Source: OLB11 sp041392835 (lineage in GTDB: Bacteria > Bacteroidota > Bacteroidia > Chitinophagales > Chitinophagaceae). Taken from it: a stretch of 54,345 bases of DNA. Each line of letters starts with the position of its first letter. Position 1 is the stretch's first letter. The stretch is taken from positions 1-54,345 of the forward strand of contig JAWKLF010000011.1 in NCBI GenBank assembly GCA_041392835.1. Reading direction: 5' to 3'. The notes beneath the pieces were generated by a model. It saw only the letters and a program-made list of their open reading frames with translations. It ran no database searches and was not told the DNA's origin. Both the position numbers and the translations under genes were made by a program. This document shows, one piece after another, positions 52,563 to 54,345 of the stretch.

Positions 52563-53548
52563 GACTTAGACAACTCATCAATAATCATTCTTAAAAATAT
52601 TTTTCTATTAAAGAAAATCCAAAACAAAAAGAATGCAAAGACAAATGCAATAATTGCAAATTTAAATTTTGAAGGCTTGTCAAACGCAAAGGGAGCGCCA
52701 GGAAAATCTAAAACTTGAAATATAGGGCTTTGAGAAAGTAATTTAAATTTTGCATTTTGATATGCTGTTGAGGTAGTAATATATAGTTGCTCTACTTCTC
52801 CTCTAGACCTCGATAAGCGCGCTTGAGGTAATGCTGTTGAGTATTTAGTTGACAGAATGTTTTTATCCTGAACATTAGCAATATTTACCTCAAGGCCTTG
52901 CAGTTCACCTTTTAAAGAATCTTTTATTCGCTTTAAAGTTAAAATTTCAGAATTAGGTTTTTCAGTTGATATAGCTAAATAATAAGAAGATAATTGTTCT
53001 AAAATTTCATCATTAATTTGTTTTGTTAAGTCTTTATCATAGAACTTAGTTGTGATGGAAGTAAAATTATTTTCATCGGAAGTTACATCTGTATTAGCCA
53101 AAAGAATATTCCTTGCCGCGTAATTTCTTTCAATAGAATCAGTCTTGGGAAAATCGAGTTTCTTTTTATAGAATGTTAGGTTTTTATTATAATCATCTAA
53201 GAGCCAATCATAAAAATGATTATACTTAGAATTATTTGGTTTTGCGGATACTATCTTATCTGAAATCGTTTTGCTATTTACAAGAATTTTTACATTATAA
53301 ATTTTTTCATAATCCGTTTTATCAGATATACCAAATTGAGCTTTTAACATTTCAATTGCTCCTGCAGAATTTGAAGATGAATTAAATGACAATGGAAATA
53401 TTTTTGAATAGGTAGAATACTTCCCTTTAATATTTCCTATTAATATAAAAGTAATAATAAAAGCTATAATTGAAATAATTAAAATATACCAAATATTTTT
53501 TTTAGTATTATCTCTTAATTGTTTTAAATAGGTAATTGTGCTTTGCAT
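52559..53548 (-). CDS. Wzz-like polysaccharide chain-length determinant
   Basis: 329 residues. Two membrane helices near the ends (~20-40 and ~290-310) flank a periplasmic coiled-coil domain: the pattern of Wzz/PCP proteins. The N-terminal helix is followed by YSKIFPLSFNSSSN and a low-charge linker; the C-terminal part has the FQVLDFPGAPFAFDKPSKFK signature, in which the proline-rich end precedes the second helix. It controls chain length with the export channel encoded just upstream. No tyrosine-kinase domain is fused. Confidence 0.85.
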   Translation of the reverse strand: MQSTITYLKQLRDNTKKNIWYILIISIIAFIITFILIGNIKGKYSTYSKIFPLSFNSSSNSAGAIEMLKAQFGISDKTDYEKIYNVKILVNSKTISDKIVSAKPNNSKYNHFYDWLLDDYNKNLTFYKKKLDFPKTDSIERNYAARNILLANTDVTSDENNFTSITTKFYDKDLTKQINDEILEQLSSYYLAISTEKPNSEILTLKRIKDSLKGELQGLEVNIANVQDKNILSTKYSTALPQARLSRSRGEVEQLYITTSTAYQNAKFKLLSQSPIFQVLDFPGAPFAFDKPSKFKFAIIAFVFAFFLFWIFFNRKIFLRMIIDELSKS

Positions 53549-53560
53549 GGAGATTGAATA

Positions 53561-54345
53561 TTACAATGAACGACCTAAAATTATTAAAGTAGTTAATGTT
53601 GTTAAGGTAGTCAAAGTATAACTAATTATTTCAGATAAGTTAACTTTATCATCTTTTTTGGGTTTAGTTGGGACCTCTACTACAGCACCTTCTGTAATTC
53701 TTGGGTATTTTCTATAAAAAAGATAGTTTTTTGTTTCTTTTACTTTACCATTTGCATACTTTACTGTTATTCTCTTTTTCCAAGGTCTTTCACCATATCC
53801 ACCTGCAGCTGAAATATAATGTTTAATATTTTTATTATCAGCATCATACTTCATATTAACTTCATGCTGCACGGCGCCTTTTACAGATACTATATCATTA
53901 ATCTGAGGAATTATTATTATATCTTCGTTTTTCAATATTAAATCAAATTTAGACTTTTTATTTTTTAGTGCGTCTTGTAATGATACAACAACTTGACCAA
54001 CATTTTTTCTATACACTTTAGCACCAGCTAAATAAGCTTCACTTTTTAAGCCCCCAGCTCTTTCTATAATGCTTGAAAGAGATTCTGAATTATTTAATAA
54101 TACAAAATCACCAGGATAGTTTACTTCTCCTAAAATCTTTACTGTATGCTGTTCCAAAAAGTCAGATTTCCGTCTTACAAAAACAATATCCATTGGACGT
54201 ATAACGATTTGTTCTGAAGCTTCATCAATCTCTAAGTTAGGGTTTATAGCTACTATTTTGTTTACAGACCCATGAGATTCAATGTTATATTTCGTAACTG
54301 TATCTACTATACTTGAAATTTCTATACGGCCACTTTCTGCTTCTA
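53561..54345 (-). CDS. Polysaccharide export outer-membrane protein with SLBB domains (5' end outside window)
   Basis: The frame is open to the window edge; a Met at 54193 is internal, since upstream residues continue (ISSIVDTVTKYNIESHGS, then VNKIVAINPNLEI). Two SLBB domains are seen: VKILGEVNYPGDFVLLNNSE with AGGLKSEAYLAGAKVYR, and VSVKGAVQHEVNMKYD with YISAAGGYGERPWKKR. A membrane segment near the end carries the repeat TLTTLTTLTTL. It probably forms the outer-membrane exit for a surface polysaccharide, working with the Wzz-like protein whose gene starts 12 bases downstream. Confidence 0.85.
   Translation of the reverse strand, partial: EAESGRIEISSIVDTVTKYNIESHGSVNKIVAINPNLEIDEASEQIVIRPMDIVFVRRKSDFLEQHTVKILGEVNYPGDFVLLNNSESLSSIIERAGGLKSEAYLAGAKVYRKNVGQVVVSLQDALKNKKSKFDLILKNEDIIIIPQINDIVSVKGAVQHEVNMKYDADNKNIKHYISAAGGYGERPWKKRITVKYANGKVKETKNYLFYRKYPRITEGAVVEVPTKPKKDDKVNLSEIISYTLTTLTTLTTLIILGRSL

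Noticed and set aside
54193..54195. Internal Met as start of the SLBB export protein
   Set aside because: The frame continues upstream to the window edge with SLBB/Poly_export-like sequence, so the gene is cut by the window.
1..54345. tRNA, rRNA, insertion sequence or phage genes
   Set aside because: I found no transposase, integrase, phage structural gene, or cloverleaf or rRNA sequence on reading both strands; a tRNA search program would be the decisive check.

Overview
The window is AT-rich, gene-dense DNA from a member of the Bacteroidota. The evidence is type IX secretion (T9SS) sorting domains of type A and type B on several proteins, an LpxC-FabZ fusion, a GlmU-like acetyltransferase of the Bacteroidota type, SprB-type repeats, TonB-dependent outer-membrane uptake, and promoters of the Bacteroidota form (TTTG / TAnnTTTG). 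LpxC, LpxD and KdsA show a Gram-negative lipid A and Kdo envelope. I cannot place it below phylum. Nothing in the window looks like a prophage, insertion sequence, CRISPR array, rRNA or tRNA.

Layout. 1-688: tail of a T9SS type A secreted protein and its terminator. 797-6038: a cobalamin riboswitch with an intrinsic terminator controls a tight four-gene operon (DUF4465 T9SS protein, second T9SS surface protein, BtuG-like beta-propeller lipoprotein, BtuB-like TonB-dependent receptor). This reads as a vitamin B12 capture and import system in which two surface proteins are T9SS cargo. 6035-12433: housekeeping genes (plsC-like acyltransferase, ung, ABC ATPase, cdaA, trmB, DUF5522, MGMT-like, coaE, kdsA, SprT-like). 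12461-17256: a lipoprotein, DUF1835, parE and a fatty-acid desaturase. 17329-22172: a secreted unknown, then lpxC/fabZ, lpxD and an HD hydrolase in one minus-strand operon. 22289-24616: the rplK-rplA-rplJ-rplL operon with promoter, structured leader and terminator, not followed by rpoBC. 24780-28514: GlmU-like transferase, small membrane protein, then a compact set of a FabZ-like dehydratase, a secreted unknown and a ketosynthase.

28524-38511 is one giant minus-strand surface protein (about 3,300 codons): signal peptide, choice-of-anchor L domain, Calx-beta-like domain, about 35 SprB-type repeats and a T9SS type B tail. It is broken by four single-base frameshifts in two tight clusters, and the other genes in the window read through. 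38669-42219: polyprenyl synthase and ClpC. 42339-46741: a STAS-like small protein, then MoxR, DUF58, a BatD/DUF4381-like protein and a BatA-like VWA protein (a shortened Bat operon). 46818-52562: GT2 glycosyltransferase, OppC-like permease, CAMC-motif small membrane protein, ROK glucokinase and an ABC-2 exporter pair. 52559-54345: a Wzz-like chain-length protein and the 3' part of an SLBB polysaccharide export protein, probably the end of a surface polysaccharide locus.

The most interesting items are the T9SS-flavoured B12 operon, the giant frameshifted adhesin, the minimal FabZ-like/ketosynthase cluster, a structured rplK leader, and a repeated promoter geometry that puts the -7 box 3-4 bases before the start codon at five genes, suggesting leaderless transcripts.
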